Notes: generated by a model from the sequence alone, not told the origin. A DNA stretch of 64,000 nt from Shinella sp. XGS7 (GCF_020535565.1 NZ_CP084758.1:1267501-1331500); one strand, 5' to 3'. Numbered from the stretch's first letter, positions 46,020 through 56,778 are shown. Program-made: numbers and translations.

Positions 46020-47131
46020 ATGGCACGCATTGATCTGGACCTGGCCCACGCCTACCGTCCCAACCCGCAGAGCGACGCCGACTACGCCCTGCTGCCCCTG
46101 AAGATGAGCTTTGAAGATGGGGGCGCCTATGCGCTGCTCGGCCCCTCGGGCTGCGGCAAGACCACGCTGCTCAACATCATCTCTGGCCTGCTGCAGCCGT
46201 CCGAAGGCCGCATCCTGTTCGACGGCAAGGACGTGACCTACCTGTCGACGCAGGAGCGCAACATCGCGCAGGTCTTCCAGTTCCCGGTCATCTACGACAC
46301 GATGACGGTTTACGACAATCTCGCCTTCCCGCTGCGCAACCGCGGCGTGGCCGAGCCGGAAGTCGACCGCCGTGTCCGTGAAATCCTCGAGATGATCGAT
46401 CTTGCCGGCTGGGCGAAGAAGACGGCGCGTGGCCTCACCGCCGACCAGAAGCAGAAGATCTCGCTCGGCCGCGGCCTCGTGCGCAACGACGTCAACGCCA
46501 TTCTCTTCGACGAGCCCCTGACCGTCATCGATCCGCACATGAAGTGGGTGCTGCGCTCGCAGCTCAAGAAGCTGCACCGCCAGTTCGGTTTCACCATGGT
46601 CTATGTCACGCATGACCAGACCGAGGCGCTGACCTTCGCCGACAAGGTCGTCGTCATGTATGACGGCCAGATCGTGCAGATCGGCACGCCGGCCGAGCTG
46701 TTCGAGAAGCCGCGCCACACCTTCGTCGGCTACTTCATCGGCTCGCCGGGCATGAACGTGCTGCCGGCGCGCTTCAAGAGCTCGGGCGTGATCGAGGTGG
46801 CGGGGCAGGACCTGCCCCTGGCCTTCGGCATCCTCTACCAGCAGCTGGAAGCGGCGCGCGAGTTCACCCTGGGCGTGCGCCCCGAGTATGTGGGCCTGGC
46901 CGAGGCCGCCAGCCCCGGCACCTTGCGTGCCGAGGTGCAGCAGGTGCAGGACATCGGCACCTACTGGCTGCTGACGGCCCGCGTCGGCGGCCAGACGCTC
47001 AAGCTGCGCCTGAACGCGCAGAGCCGGCCGCCCGCGCCCGGCGCCGAGGTCTGGCTGCAGGTGCTGGGCGCCCACACCTGCTTCTACGGCCGGGATGAAC
47101 AGCTGATCAACGTCAAGGAGGGGCTGGCCGC

Positions 47132-47135
<4 letters not shown>
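46020..47135 (+). CDS. glpT: Glycerol ABC importer ATPase GlpT
   Basis: ABC ATPase of 371 residues, intact. Walker A is LGPSGCGKTTLLNI, Walker B is AILFDEPLTVID, and the H-loop is YVTHDQTEAL. The signature motif is degenerate: LTADQKQKISLGR replaces LSGGQ. C-terminal TOBE-type domains follow. The frame is open back to 45786, but MARIDLDLAHAY at 46020, one base after the glpS stop, is the real start. Codon style is host-like at both ends and CTC/GTC-rich from about 46140 to 46765. Pairing with GlpS energises glycerol import. Confidence 0.92.
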
Positions 47136-48020
<885 letters not shown>

Positions 48021-48028
<8 letters not shown>

Positions 48029-48833
48029 GCGCCGTTTCAAAAAACGGACGATCTTCCTGATCGCCTACCTGGTCTTTGCCCTGCTGCCGATCTACTGGCT
48101 CGTCAACATGAGCTTCAAGACGAACCAGGAGATCACCGGCGTCTTCTCGCTGTGGCCGCAGCAGCCGACGCTGCGGAACTATGCCGTCATCTTCACCGAT
48201 CCGGCCTGGTATTCCGGCTATATCAACTCGATCCTCTATGTGGTGCTCAACACGATCATCTCGATCTCCGTGGCACTGCCGGCGGCCTACGCCTTCTCGC
48301 GCTACCGCTTCCTCGGCGACAAGCACCTGTTCTTCTGGCTGCTCACCAACCGCATGGCGCCGCCCGCCGTCTTCGCGCTGCCGTTCTTCCAGCTCTATTC
48401 GGCCTTCGGCCTGATCGACACGCATATCGCCGTCGCCATCGCGCATTGCCTGTTCAACGTGCCGCTCGCCGTCTGGATCCTCGAAGGCTTCATGTCGGGC
48501 GTGCCGAAGGAGATCGACGAGACCGCCTATATCGACGGCTATTCGTTCCCGAAGTTCTTCGCCAAGATCTTCGTGCCGCTGATCGCCTCCGGCATCGGTG
48601 TCGCCGCCTTCTTCTGCTTCATGTTCTCCTGGGTCGAACTGCTGATTGCCCGCACGCTGACGACGACGGACGCAAAGCCCATCGCCGCCACGATGACGCG
48701 CACGGTCTCGGCCTCCGGCATGGACTGGGGCGTGCTTGCCGCCGCCGGCGTGCTGACCATCATCCCCGGCGCGCTCGTGATCTATTTCGTCCGCAATTAC
48801 ATCGCCAAGGGCTTCGCCCTGGGGAGGGTCTGA
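48021..48833 (+). CDS. glpQ: Glycerol ABC importer permease GlpQ
   Basis: Inner-membrane permease of 270 residues, MalG-like, six helices. The EAA loop is GVPKEIDETAYIDGYSFPKF, with a family-typical FKTNQEITGVF after helix 1. It overlaps glpP by eight bases. The complete gene uses the non-host codon style (CTC, TCG, ACG, CCG), unlike glpD upstream and the DUF2160 gene downstream. With GlpP it forms the membrane pore. Confidence 0.93.
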
Positions 48834-48845
48834 GGAGAGACCAAG

Positions 48846-49154
48846 ATGTTCGACTGGATGTACTGGACCACGCCGGTGGCAACCTTCTTCGCCTGCATCG
48901 TGCTGATGCTGATCGGCATGACCGTCTGGGAGCTGAAGTCGCCCACCACGCTGCGCAAGGGCTTCCTGCCGCTCAAGACCACGCGCGGCGACCGGCTCTT
49001 TATCGGCCTGCTGACGGCGGCCTATATCAATCTGGCCTTTGTGGGCCTGGCTGGCCGCATGGCCGAATGGTTCTCGCTGGAGAGCGAGCCCAGCGTGTGG
49101 ATCAGCTTTGTTGCGTCGATGGCCGTGCTGGCCCTGATCATGCGCCGCGGCTGA
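48846..49154 (+). CDS. DUF2160 family small membrane protein
   Basis: Protein of 102 residues with three hydrophobic segments (about 9-28, 52-70 and 84-98). It begins MFDWMYWTTPVATFFACIVL, the usual DUF2160 start. Such proteins occur in glycerol ABC importer operons between the permease and binding-protein genes, as here. They may assist the transporter, but no mechanism is known. Codon use is host-like. AGGAGAG precedes the ATG. Confidence 0.88.
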   Translation: MFDWMYWTTPVATFFACIVLMLIGMTVWELKSPTTLRKGFLPLKTTRGDRLFIGLLTAAYINLAFVGLAGRMAEWFSLESEPSVWISFVASMAVLALIMRRG

Positions 49155-49245
49155 GGCCCTGATGTTCGAGGATTCGGCCCTTCACTCCCCCGGGGCCGCG
49201 TCGCGCTGATCGGGGGATCATCTTTGTTCGACAGAGGAGACAAGC

Positions 49246-50985
49246 GTGCAATTCAAGAAGACGACAAAGTACACCGCGCTGGCCACGGCAGCCCTGCTGG
49301 CCCTGGGCGCGACGCAGGGCGCCTGGGCCGGTGAGCCCGAGGCCAAGAAGTGGATCGATGCCGAGTTCCAGCCCAGCACCCTGAGCAAGGACCAGCAGAT
49401 GGCCGAGATGAAGTGGTTCATCGAAGCCGCCAAGAAGCTGCAGGCCAAGGGCGTGAAGGAAATCAAGGTCGTTTCGGAAACCATCACCACGCATGAATAC
49501 GAATCGAAGGTCCTCGCACCGGCCTTCACGGCGATCACCGGCATCAAGATCACGCACGACCTGATCGGCGAAGGCGACGTCATCGAGAAGCTCCAGACGC
49601 AGATGCAGTCGGGCGAGAACATCTACGACGCCTATGTCAACGACTCGGACCTCATTGGCACCCACTGGCGCTACCAGCAGGCCCGTTCGCTGACCGACTT
49701 CATGGCCAATGAAGGCAAGGACGTCACCAACCCGGATCTCGATCTCAAGGACTTCATCGGCACGTCCTTCACGACCGCGCCGGATGGCAAGCTCTACCAG
49801 CTTCCCGACCAGCAGTTCGCGAACCTCTACTGGTTCCGCTACGACTGGTTCAACGACGAGAAGAACAAGGCGGACTTCAAGGCGAAGTACGGCTACGACC
49901 TCGGCGTTCCCGTCAACTGGTCCGCTTACGAGGACATCGCCGAGTTCTTCACCGGCCGCGAGATCGACGGCAAGAAGGTCTATGGCCACATGGACTACGG
50001 CAAGAAGGACCCGTCGCTCGGCTGGCGCTTCACCGACGCCTGGCTGTCGATGGCCGGCAACGGCGACAAGGGCATTCCGAACGGTCTGCCGGTCGATGAA
50101 TGGGGCATCAAGGTCAATGAGAAGTCGCAGCCGGTCGGCTCGTGCGTTGCCCGTGGCGGCGACACCAACGGTCCGGCAGCCGTCTACTCGATCGAGAAAT
50201 ACCTGGAGTGGCTGAAGGCCTACGCTCCGGCCTCCGCCGGTGGCATGACCTTCTCCGAATCCGGCCCGGTTCCGTCTCAGGGCGAGATCGCCCAGCAGAT
50301 GTTCACCTATACGGCGTTCACCGCCGACTTCGTGAAGGAAGGCCTGCCGGTCGTGAATGCGGACGGTACGCCGAAGTGGCGCTTCGCCCCCTCGCCGCAT
50401 GGCGTCTACTGGAAGGACGGCATGAAGCTCGGCTACCAGGACGTGGGTTCCTGGACGCTGATGAAGTCCACCCCGGATGACCGCGCCAAGGCCGCCTGGC
50501 TCTATGCGCAGTTCGTGACGTCCAAGACCATCGACGTGAAGAAGAGCCATGTCGGCCTCACCTTCATTCGCCAGTCCACGCTCGACCACAAGTCCTTCAC
50601 GGACCGTGCGCCGAAGCTCGGCGGTCTGGTCGAGTTCTACCGTTCGCCGGCCCGCATTCAGTGGTCGCCGACCGGCACGAACATTCCGGACTATCCGAAG
50701 CTGGCCCAGCTGTGGTGGCAGAACGTGGCCCAGGCCGTGACCGGCGAGAAGACCCCGCAGGCCGCCATGGACACCCTGGCTGACGAGATGGACCAGGTGA
50801 TGGGTCGCCTGGAGCGCGCCGGCATGGCCAAGTGCGCGCCCAAGCTGAACAAGAAGGAAGACCCCAAGAAGTGGCTGTCCGACAAGGGCGCACCCTGGGC
50901 CAAGCTGGCCAATGAGAAGCCCAAGGGCGAGACCATCGCCTACGACAAGCTGCTCAACGCCTGGAAGGAAGGCCGCGTGCGCTAA
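49246..50985 (+). CDS. glpV: Glycerol ABC importer substrate-binding protein GlpV
   Basis: Periplasmic binding protein of 579 residues. A signal peptide ends GAWAGEPEAK. The mature part matches the large extracellular solute-binding family 1 proteins of the rhizobial GlpSTPQV glycerol system, including HDLIGEGDVIEKLQTQMQSG and YQLPDQQFANLYWFRYDWF. It starts with GTG at 49246 behind a GAGGAG site. The first about 70 codons and the last about 90 are host-like, while about 49455-50715 is in the foreign style. A strong terminator follows. Confidence 0.93.
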   Translation: MQFKKTTKYTALATAALLALGATQGAWAGEPEAKKWIDAEFQPSTLSKDQQMAEMKWFIEAAKKLQAKGVKEIKVVSETITTHEYESKVLAPAFTAITGIKITHDLIGEGDVIEKLQTQMQSGENIYDAYVNDSDLIGTHWRYQQARSLTDFMANEGKDVTNPDLDLKDFIGTSFTTAPDGKLYQLPDQQFANLYWFRYDWFNDEKNKADFKAKYGYDLGVPVNWSAYEDIAEFFTGREIDGKKVYGHMDYGKKDPSLGWRFTDAWLSMAGNGDKGIPNGLPVDEWGIKVNEKSQPVGSCVARGGDTNGPAAVYSIEKYLEWLKAYAPASAGGMTFSESGPVPSQGEIAQQMFTYTAFTADFVKEGLPVVNADGTPKWRFAPSPHGVYWKDGMKLGYQDVGSWTLMKSTPDDRAKAAWLYAQFVTSKTIDVKKSHVGLTFIRQSTLDHKSFTDRAPKLGGLVEFYRSPARIQWSPTGTNIPDYPKLAQLWWQNVAQAVTGEKTPQAAMDTLADEMDQVMGRLERAGMAKCAPKLNKKEDPKKWLSDKGAPWAKLANEKPKGETIAYDKLLNAWKEGRVR

Positions 50986-51040
50986 ACCGCGCGTCCCCGG
51001 CCCGCCCGGCCTCGCCGGGCCGGGCTGAGATCCGACCCCA

Positions 51041-51064
51041 CGCCGCCTTTCGGGCGGCGTTTTT
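51041..51064 (+). terminator. Rho-independent terminator of the glp importer operon
   Basis: CGCCGCC (51041-51047) and GGCGGCG (51053-51059) pair around a TTTCG-type loop and five T residues follow. A second GC-rich hairpin, CCCGGCctcGCCGGG, lies just before it at about 51005-51019. Confidence 0.85.
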
Positions 51065-51185
51065 CATGCGCTGGCGCAACAGGTGCAGCGGCATTTGGTG
51101 AACCCCGCGTAGCCGCGGTAAGCAGCGGTTACGGCCGTGCGCTTTTGCCGCCTTCGGCGGACCCGCGCTCGGGACAATCGCGGCC

Positions 51186-51865
51186 ATGCAAGTCCTCCGC
51201 CCCGCCTCCTCGTCCGCCCGCCTGCTGCCCGCGCTGACCCTGCTCTCCAGTCTGCTGCTGGCCGCCTGCGGCGGCGGTGGCGGCAGCGACAGCAGCAGCA
51301 ACCCCGACAGCACCGCCAGCGCCACGCCCGGTACCGCCACCCCCCCAGCACCCCGACCACGCCCAGCACGCCGACCCCACCCACGGTCGCGCCCGCCGAT
51401 TCCGGCCTCAGCAGCGCCCAGCAATGCGAGCTGAGCGACTTCCAGGCCGAGCTGCTGCGCCTGGTGAACGAGCGGCGCGCGCGCGGCGCGGTCTGCGGCG
51501 CCGAGGCCCTGCCCGCCGCCCCGGCCCTGAGCTGGAAGGCCAGCCTGGCCCAGGGCGCGGCACGCCATTCGCAGGACATGGTGGACAAGAACTTCTTCAG
51601 CCACACCGGCTCGGACGGCAGCAATGCCGGCCAGCGCATCAGCGCCGCGGGCTACAGCTGGAGCCGCTGGGGCGAGAACATCGCCTATGGCTACACCAGC
51701 AGCGCCGCCGTCGTGGACGGCTGGATGAAGAGCGAGGGCCACTGCCGCAACATCATGAACGCCGCCTTCACCGAGATGGGCCTGGCCTGCGTGCGCCAGA
51801 GCCAGAGCAACAGCGCCAGCAGCATCCGCTGGGCCTGGACCCAGGTGCTGGCCACGCCGCGCTGA
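51186..51865 (+). pseudogene. CAP-domain lipoprotein with poly-C frameshift
   Basis: Reading across two frames gives a 226-residue lipoprotein. The N-terminal lipobox is LLLAAC (Cys 28), then a Gly/Ser linker, a Thr/Pro linker and a CAP/SCP domain: LSDFQAELLRLVNERRARG, AARHSQDMVDKNFFSHTG, GENIAYGYTSS and HCRNIMNAAFTEMGLACV. The switch occurs at a run of seven C (51340-51346). One more C would restore a single frame running TPPSTPTTPSTPTPP. This may be a sequencing error, real loss, or slippage-based phase variation. The CAP domain itself is undamaged. Confidence 0.8.
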
Positions 51866-51869
51866 GGCC

Positions 51870-52808
51870 TCAGGCCGCCTCGGCCCCCAGCGCGCAGCAG
51901 CGGTCGCGGCCGGCGGCCTTGGCCTGGTAGAGCGCGCGGTCGGCGCGCTGGTAGACCTCGCGCGCGCTGTCGGTGGGCCGCGCGGGCGTGAGCCCGGCCG
52001 AGGCGCTGTAGGCCAGCATGGGATGCTCGGCCAGGGGCCGGGCCTCACGCAGGCGCTGCAGCAGGCGCTCCACGATGAGCAGGCCCTGGGGCGCCTCCAC
52101 ATCGGCCAGCAGCAGCATGAACTCCTCGCCGCCCAGGCGGCCGCAGGCGTCGCCGCGCCGCGTGCTGAGCTGGAGCTGGCGCGCGAAGTCGCACAGCACC
52201 CGGTCACCGGCCTCATGGCCCAGGCCGTCGTTGATCTGCTTGAAGCGGTCCAGGTCCAGCAGCACCACGGCCAGGCGGGCCTGCGGCTGCTCGCGCAGGC
52301 GCTGCAGCTGCTCGTCCAGCAGCTGCAGCACATGGGCGCGGTTGCTCAGCCCGGTCATGGCATCGCTCTGGGCGGCGCGCAGCGCGCGGTCGCGTTCCTG
52401 GCGCAGGGCGCGGCCCCCGGTCTTGAGCGCGGTGATGTCGCTGGCGCTGCAATACATCCAGCCACTGGGCAGCAGGGTCTCGCTCATCCAGATCCAGCGC
52501 CCATCGGCCAGATCGGCCTCGAAGGCGCGGAAAGGCAGCTTGCCCCGGCGCGAGGCCGCGGCCGCCAGCCAGGCCTCCAGGTCCGGGCTGGAGACCACGC
52601 TGCCGCGCTGCGCCAGCGCATTGCGGCGCATCATCGCCAGCCAGGTGGTCTGGCCGTCGGGCTCGGCGTGGAAGGCGGCGCGGAAGGCCGGGTTGGCGTA
52701 GCGCAGCACATCGCGATCGTCGAACACCGCCAGCAGCTGGGGGCTGGCCTCGTGCAGGGCCAGCAGCTGTTCCAGCAGCTGCGCCTGATCGTGCGGGAGG
52801 GTGTCCAT
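51870..52808 (-). CDS. PAS-GGDEF diguanylate cyclase
   Basis: Protein of 312 residues. An N-terminal PAS-like sensor (about 15-125, with VFDDRDVLRYANPAFRAAF) is joined to a GGDEF domain. The active-site motif is RLGGEEF, with DLDRFKQINDGLGHEAGD upstream, so c-di-GMP synthesis is expected. A RxxD inhibitory site was not clearly found. No membrane segment is present, so it is cytoplasmic. It lies 20 bases downstream of the dehydrogenase gene on the same strand. Confidence 0.92.
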   Translation of the reverse strand: MDTLPHDQAQLLEQLLALHEASPQLLAVFDDRDVLRYANPAFRAAFHAEPDGQTTWLAMMRRNALAQRGSVVSSPDLEAWLAAAASRRGKLPFRAFEADLADGRWIWMSETLLPSGWMYCSASDITALKTGGRALRQERDRALRAAQSDAMTGLSNRAHVLQLLDEQLQRLREQPQARLAVVLLDLDRFKQINDGLGHEAGDRVLCDFARQLQLSTRRGDACGRLGGEEFMLLLADVEAPQGLLIVERLLQRLREARPLAEHPMLAYSASAGLTPARPTDSAREVYQRADRALYQAKAAGRDRCCALGAEAA

Positions 52809-52828
52809 GGTGGCGGCTCGTGTCGGTC

Positions 52829-53875
52829 TCAGCCCTGCGGTGCCGGCAGCGCGTGCAGGGCCCTGCCATCGTCCTCGAAGCTGCGCAGATTCTCCAGCGT
52901 GGTGGCGGCAATCGCGGCCAGCGCGTCGCTGGTGAAGAAGCCCTGGTGGCCGGTGATCAGCACATTGGGGAAGGTGAGCAGGCGGGCCAGCACATCGTCC
53001 TGCAGGGCCTCGCCGGAGAGGTCGCGGAAGAAGCAGTCGCCTTCCTCCTCGTACACATCCAGGGCCAGGCCGCCCAGCCGACCGCGCTTGAGCGCGTCGA
53101 TGGCGGCGCGGGCATCCAGCACCGCACCGCGGCTGGTGTTCAGCAGCAGGGCGCCGGGCTTCATGCGCGCCAGGGCGGCGGCATCGATCAGGTGATGGGT
53201 CTGCGGCGTCAGCGGGCAGTGCAGGCTCACGATATCGCTGTGCGCCAGCAGCTCTTCCAGCCCCACATAGCGCAGGCCCAGGGCCTCGCAGTCGGGATTG
53301 GGCCGCGGGTCGTGACCCAGCAGCCGGCAGCCGAAGCCCGCGCCCAGGATGCGCGCCAGGCAGGCGCCGATCTTGCCCGTGCCCACCAGGCCCACGGTGC
53401 GCCCGTGCAGATCGAAGCCCAGCAGGCCGTCCAGCGCGAAATTGCCTTCGCGCACCCGGGCATGGGCGCGGTGGATCTTGCGGTTCAGGCTCAGCAGCAG
53501 GGCGGCCGCATGTTCGGCCACCGCGTGGGGCGAGTACTCAGGCACCCGTGCCACCACCAGGCCCAGGCGGGCCGCGGCGGCCAGGTCCACCTGGTTGTAG
53601 CCCGCGCAGCGCAGCAGCACCAGGCGCAGACCCTGGGCCGCCAGGGCTTCCAGCACCGGTGCATCCAGCCTGTCGTTCACGAACACGCACACGGCCCGCG
53701 CGCCGTCGGCTGCCGCCACGGTGGCGGGCTCCAGGCGCGCCTCCAGATAGTCGAAACGCCAGCGCCGGCCGCCGGGATCGGCCGCGGCGCGGGCCTGCTC
53801 CAGGAACTCGCGGTCGTAGGGGCGGGCGCTGTAGACCAGCACCCGGGAGGTTTCGGTGGCTTGCGGCGAGCTCAT
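52829..53875 (-). CDS. D-2-hydroxyacid dehydrogenase, D-lactate dehydrogenase type
   Basis: NAD-dependent enzyme of 348 residues. The Rossmann motif is GLVGTGKIGACLARIL. Catalytic residues are in NTSRGAVLD (Arg), ALDVYEEEGD (Glu) and NVLITGHQGFFT (His). The sequence LRCAGYNQVDL and the C-terminal GHQGFFTSDAL match fermentative D-lactate dehydrogenases (LdhA type) more than phosphoglycerate or glyoxylate reductases. It reduces pyruvate or related 2-ketoacids. It stands between the RDD/ClpP-like gene and the GGDEF gene on the same strand. Confidence 0.9.
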   Translation of the reverse strand: MSSPQATETSRVLVYSARPYDREFLEQARAAADPGGRRWRFDYLEARLEPATVAAADGARAVCVFVNDRLDAPVLEALAAQGLRLVLLRCAGYNQVDLAAAARLGLVVARVPEYSPHAVAEHAAALLLSLNRKIHRAHARVREGNFALDGLLGFDLHGRTVGLVGTGKIGACLARILGAGFGCRLLGHDPRPNPDCEALGLRYVGLEELLAHSDIVSLHCPLTPQTHHLIDAAALARMKPGALLLNTSRGAVLDARAAIDALKRGRLGGLALDVYEEEGDCFFRDLSGEALQDDVLARLLTFPNVLITGHQGFFTSDALAAIAATTLENLRSFEDDGRALHALPAPQG

Positions 53876-53906
53876 GGCCTAGCCTAGCGCAGCGCGGGCG
53901 CTTTGT

Positions 53907-56003
53907 TCAGCCACCCCGACCCTGAAACATCAGGCGTTCCGCCAGCTCGCGCTGGGCCACGGGCAGGGTGGCGCTGGCGGCGATCAGGCGCAGGGCCTGC
54001 TCGCAGCTGCTGCCGCTGCCGGCGCCGGGGCGCCAGAGTCCGGCCAGCAGGCCCGGCGCCTGGGCACCCAGGCTGCGCCGCACCACCTCCAGCTCCACGG
54101 CATTGGGCGGGCGCGGCAGCCAGCGCGGCGGCTCGGCCTGGGCGGCCGCGGCCAGCCAGCTGCTCTCCCGCGCCTGCAGCTCCTCGGGCAGCTGGCGGTG
54201 CAGGCTCAGCTCGCCGGCCAGACGCGCGCGGCAGCGCTCGCTGCCCTGCTGGCCCAGGCTGGCGCGCAGCTGGGCGCCGAGCAGCTGCAGATAGCGGCGG
54301 CGCAGCTCGGGCGGCAGGCCCGTGATCAAGTCGGGCAGGCGCGGCGCCAGGCTGCGCAGCGCGGCCTGCTGGGCGGCTTCGTCCGCCTGCTCGGGGCCGG
54401 TGGCCGGGGCCTGGCGGGCGGCCAGCATGGCGGCGCCGGCCTCGTCCAGCAGGCCGGGGAAGCGCTGCTCCAGCTGGTACCAGCTGGGGTTGGCGCGCAG
54501 GGCCTCGGCATGGGCCCGGGCCTGGCCGGCCTCGGCCCCCTCGGGCAGGCTCACGCTCAGGGTCAGCGGCGGCGCCTGCACCAGGGACTGGCTCACCAGC
54601 TCCTCATGCTTGGGGTACCACATGCTGTGCGGCGGGGTGCGCAGGGTGCGTTCGATGAAGGACTCGGGCAGACCCATGCGGCGGTAGGTGGCGGCCAGCT
54701 CGCGGTTGGCCATCTCGTCGAACACCGGGTTGAAGGTGCCGCTGGAGGCGCGGTGAAAGCCCAGCTGGGCGCCGGGCATGAGCTGGCGCCGGCCGCCGGC
54801 CAGGAAGACCAGGGTGCAGGCGCTTTCGCAGCCGCCCACGGCCCGCGTGTCGGCTCCCGCCTTGCGCACCATCTCCACCATGCGCTCGGCTTCGAAGACC
54901 CGGCCGCCGGGCGAGTGCAGCTCCACCAGGCGCAGGGGCTCGGGGCGCCCGGCCAGCAGGGTCTGCAGCCGGGTGGCGTCACCCATGCCGATGGGGCCGC
55001 TCAGGCGCAGGGTGCGGCCGTCGCCGGAGAGCGTGAGCTCGGCCTGACCGATGGGGTCGCGGCCGCGGGCCAGCTGCCAGTACTCGTCCATCTGCGGGCC
55101 GAAGCCCACCAGGGCCGAGGCCAGCAGCTGCACGGTGGAGCCCAGCAGCAGCAGGCGGGTGAGCCAGGTCCACAGGGCCCGGCCGCCCTCGCGCAGATAG
55201 CGGCTGGCGGCGCGCCAGGCGCCCACGATGCACCAGACATCGATCACGATCAGCAGGGGCCAGGCCAGCAGCACCGCGATGCTGCCCGCCTGCAGGGCCT
55301 CGCCCTTGAGGCTGATCCAGGTCATCAGCGCGGTGAGCGCGGCGCCCAGGGGCAGGGAGAGCAGGATGTTGTTGATCCAGAAGGCCTGGACCAGGCTGAG
55401 CTGGCCGCGCCAGTGGCGGATCAGGTAGCCGTCTTCGTCGCGGGCGGTGCTGCCGTCGCGGCGCTGGCGCTTGAGCACCCGGGTGCCGGCCAGGCGGTCG
55501 TGCCAGGCGCGCCGTTCGGGGTCCCACAGCACCCACAGAAAGCCCAGGCCCAGGGGCAGGGCCGAGAGCCCGTAGCCCAGCCAGCGCAGCAGGGCCTGCA
55601 CCAGGCTGGGCCGCTGACCGGTCTGCGCGTCCACCACCCGCACGCCCAGGAAGAGCTTGCCCGGCGTGGCGCCCTGCCAGGCCCACAGGGCCACGGCCAG
55701 CAGGCCCGGCAGCAGCCAGTTGATGAGCAGGCTCAGGGGCCGGCGGTCGTCCAGGCGCGCGATGGGCTCGCCATAGGCCAGCCACATCAGGGGCATGCTC
55801 AGGGCCAGCATCAGCAGCGCATCCAGCAGCAGGGCCCAGGCCCGCGCGCCAAAGCCGGCCGGCGGGGGCAGGCGGCGCGGCGCGCGCCGGGGCGGCGGGC
55901 GCAGGTCCGGCCCGGCGGGGGCGGGCAGGGGCTCGGCGGTGGGCAGGCGGTCGGGTTCCAGGCCCAGCACGATGATCTCGTCCGGCTTGGGGGGCTCTTG
56001 CAT
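53907..56003 (-). CDS. RDD membrane domain fused to ClpP-like periplasmic domain
   Basis: Protein of 698 residues with an unusual architecture. A Pro-rich cytoplasmic N-terminus precedes an RDD domain (about residues 55-195: AGFGARAWALLLDALLMLAL, GATPGKLFLGVRVVD and RRAWHDRLAGTRV). More membrane helices follow to about 310. Next comes a ClpP/SppA-like domain with LVELHSPGGRVFEAERMVEM and GGCESACTLVFLAGG, where the serine after GGCE is the likely nucleophile, and FHRA as a possible catalytic histidine. A 240-residue helical tail ends it. The ATG at 56003 follows GGGAGCG. It may be a membrane-tethered protease. Confidence 0.82.
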   Translation of the reverse strand: MQEPPKPDEIIVLGLEPDRLPTAEPLPAPAGPDLRPPPRRAPRRLPPPAGFGARAWALLLDALLMLALSMPLMWLAYGEPIARLDDRRPLSLLINWLLPGLLAVALWAWQGATPGKLFLGVRVVDAQTGQRPSLVQALLRWLGYGLSALPLGLGFLWVLWDPERRAWHDRLAGTRVLKRQRRDGSTARDEDGYLIRHWRGQLSLVQAFWINNILLSLPLGAALTALMTWISLKGEALQAGSIAVLLAWPLLIVIDVWCIVGAWRAASRYLREGGRALWTWLTRLLLLGSTVQLLASALVGFGPQMDEYWQLARGRDPIGQAELTLSGDGRTLRLSGPIGMGDATRLQTLLAGRPEPLRLVELHSPGGRVFEAERMVEMVRKAGADTRAVGGCESACTLVFLAGGRRQLMPGAQLGFHRASSGTFNPVFDEMANRELAATYRRMGLPESFIERTLRTPPHSMWYPKHEELVSQSLVQAPPLTLSVSLPEGAEAGQARAHAEALRANPSWYQLEQRFPGLLDEAGAAMLAARQAPATGPEQADEAAQQAALRSLAPRLPDLITGLPPELRRRYLQLLGAQLRASLGQQGSERCRARLAGELSLHRQLPEELQARESSWLAAAAQAEPPRWLPRPPNAVELEVVRRSLGAQAPGLLAGLWRPGAGSGSSCEQALRLIAASATLPVAQRELAERLMFQGRGG

Positions 56004-56138
56004 GATGGGGCGCTCCCTGCGCGTGATGGCTTCTTCTGCCGGCACTCTAGCCGGGCGGCGGGGCGCTCAGCGCCCGAGAAACGGCAGATTTGTCACGCGA
56101 GTCGCCGCGCTGGCGGGGGAGGGGGCTCGGCGCGCCGC

Positions 56139-56648
56139 TCAGCGGTCCAGCAGGGGAAAGCGCTCGGGGTCCACCAGGCTCTGGCTGGTGCGCAGCACCT
56201 GGCCCGCCTTGAAATGCACATTGAAGCGCAGCAGGTAGCCGCCCTGGTCGGGCGTCACGTTCCAGTCCCAGACCTCCTCGCCGCTGTTGGCAAAGAAGAC
56301 GCGGCTGCGCTCGCGGCCCAGGCGGCGGCTCACCTGCTCGGGGCTCATGCCGGGCCGTATGGTGCTGAAGCGGCTGGCCTCGTTGAGCGTTTCCTCCACG
56401 CCCAGCAGGCGGCCGCTGCGGTCCAGGCGCACCAGATAGCAGGTGCGGCCGAAGGGCTGGGACGAATACTCCAGGGTCTCGCCGCCGTCCTCGTTGGCCC
56501 AGCGGCGCACCGGCGCGCCATAGCGGGCCTGCACATCCTGGGCGCTGCTGAGCCCGATCTGCAGGGCCGGGTCATGGTCCAGCGTGGCGCAGCCCGCCAG
56601 CAGCATCAGGGCGGGCAGCAGGCCGAGCAGGGGGCGGAGCAGGCGCAT
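56139..56648 (-). CDS. SmpA/OmlA-like outer-membrane lipoprotein
   Basis: Lipoprotein of 169 residues. The lipobox is MLLAGC with the lipid-bearing cysteine at residue 20. The mature domain resembles the BamE/SmpA fold twice over: SSAQDVQARYGAPVRRW and IRPGMSPEQVSRRLGRE, each a small-protein-A-type helix-turn. GEEVWDWNVTPDQGGYLLRF follows. The open frame runs far upstream, but the signal peptide at 56648 fixes the start. Role likely in envelope assembly. It is not the canonical bamE. Confidence 0.85.
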   Translation of the reverse strand: MRLLRPLLGLLPALMLLAGCATLDHDPALQIGLSSAQDVQARYGAPVRRWANEDGGETLEYSSQPFGRTCYLVRLDRSGRLLGVEETLNEASRFSTIRPGMSPEQVSRRLGRERSRVFFANSGEEVWDWNVTPDQGGYLLRFNVHFKAGQVLRTSQSLVDPERFPLLDR

Positions 56649-56778
56649 CGCGGTCAGCGGGGGTGAGGGCGGGTCGCCTCGATTATTCCGCAGCTCGCCC
56701 GGCGTGGCCGGCGCGGTCAAGCTCGGGTCAGCTGGGCGTCGCACAGTGGGGCATCGCAGTTCTTTGCCGAAAGCGCCC

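Noticed and set aside
51120..51185. Short hairpins before the CAP lipoprotein gene as a riboswitch
   Set aside because: Only short GC stems were seen, with no conserved riboswitch sequence.
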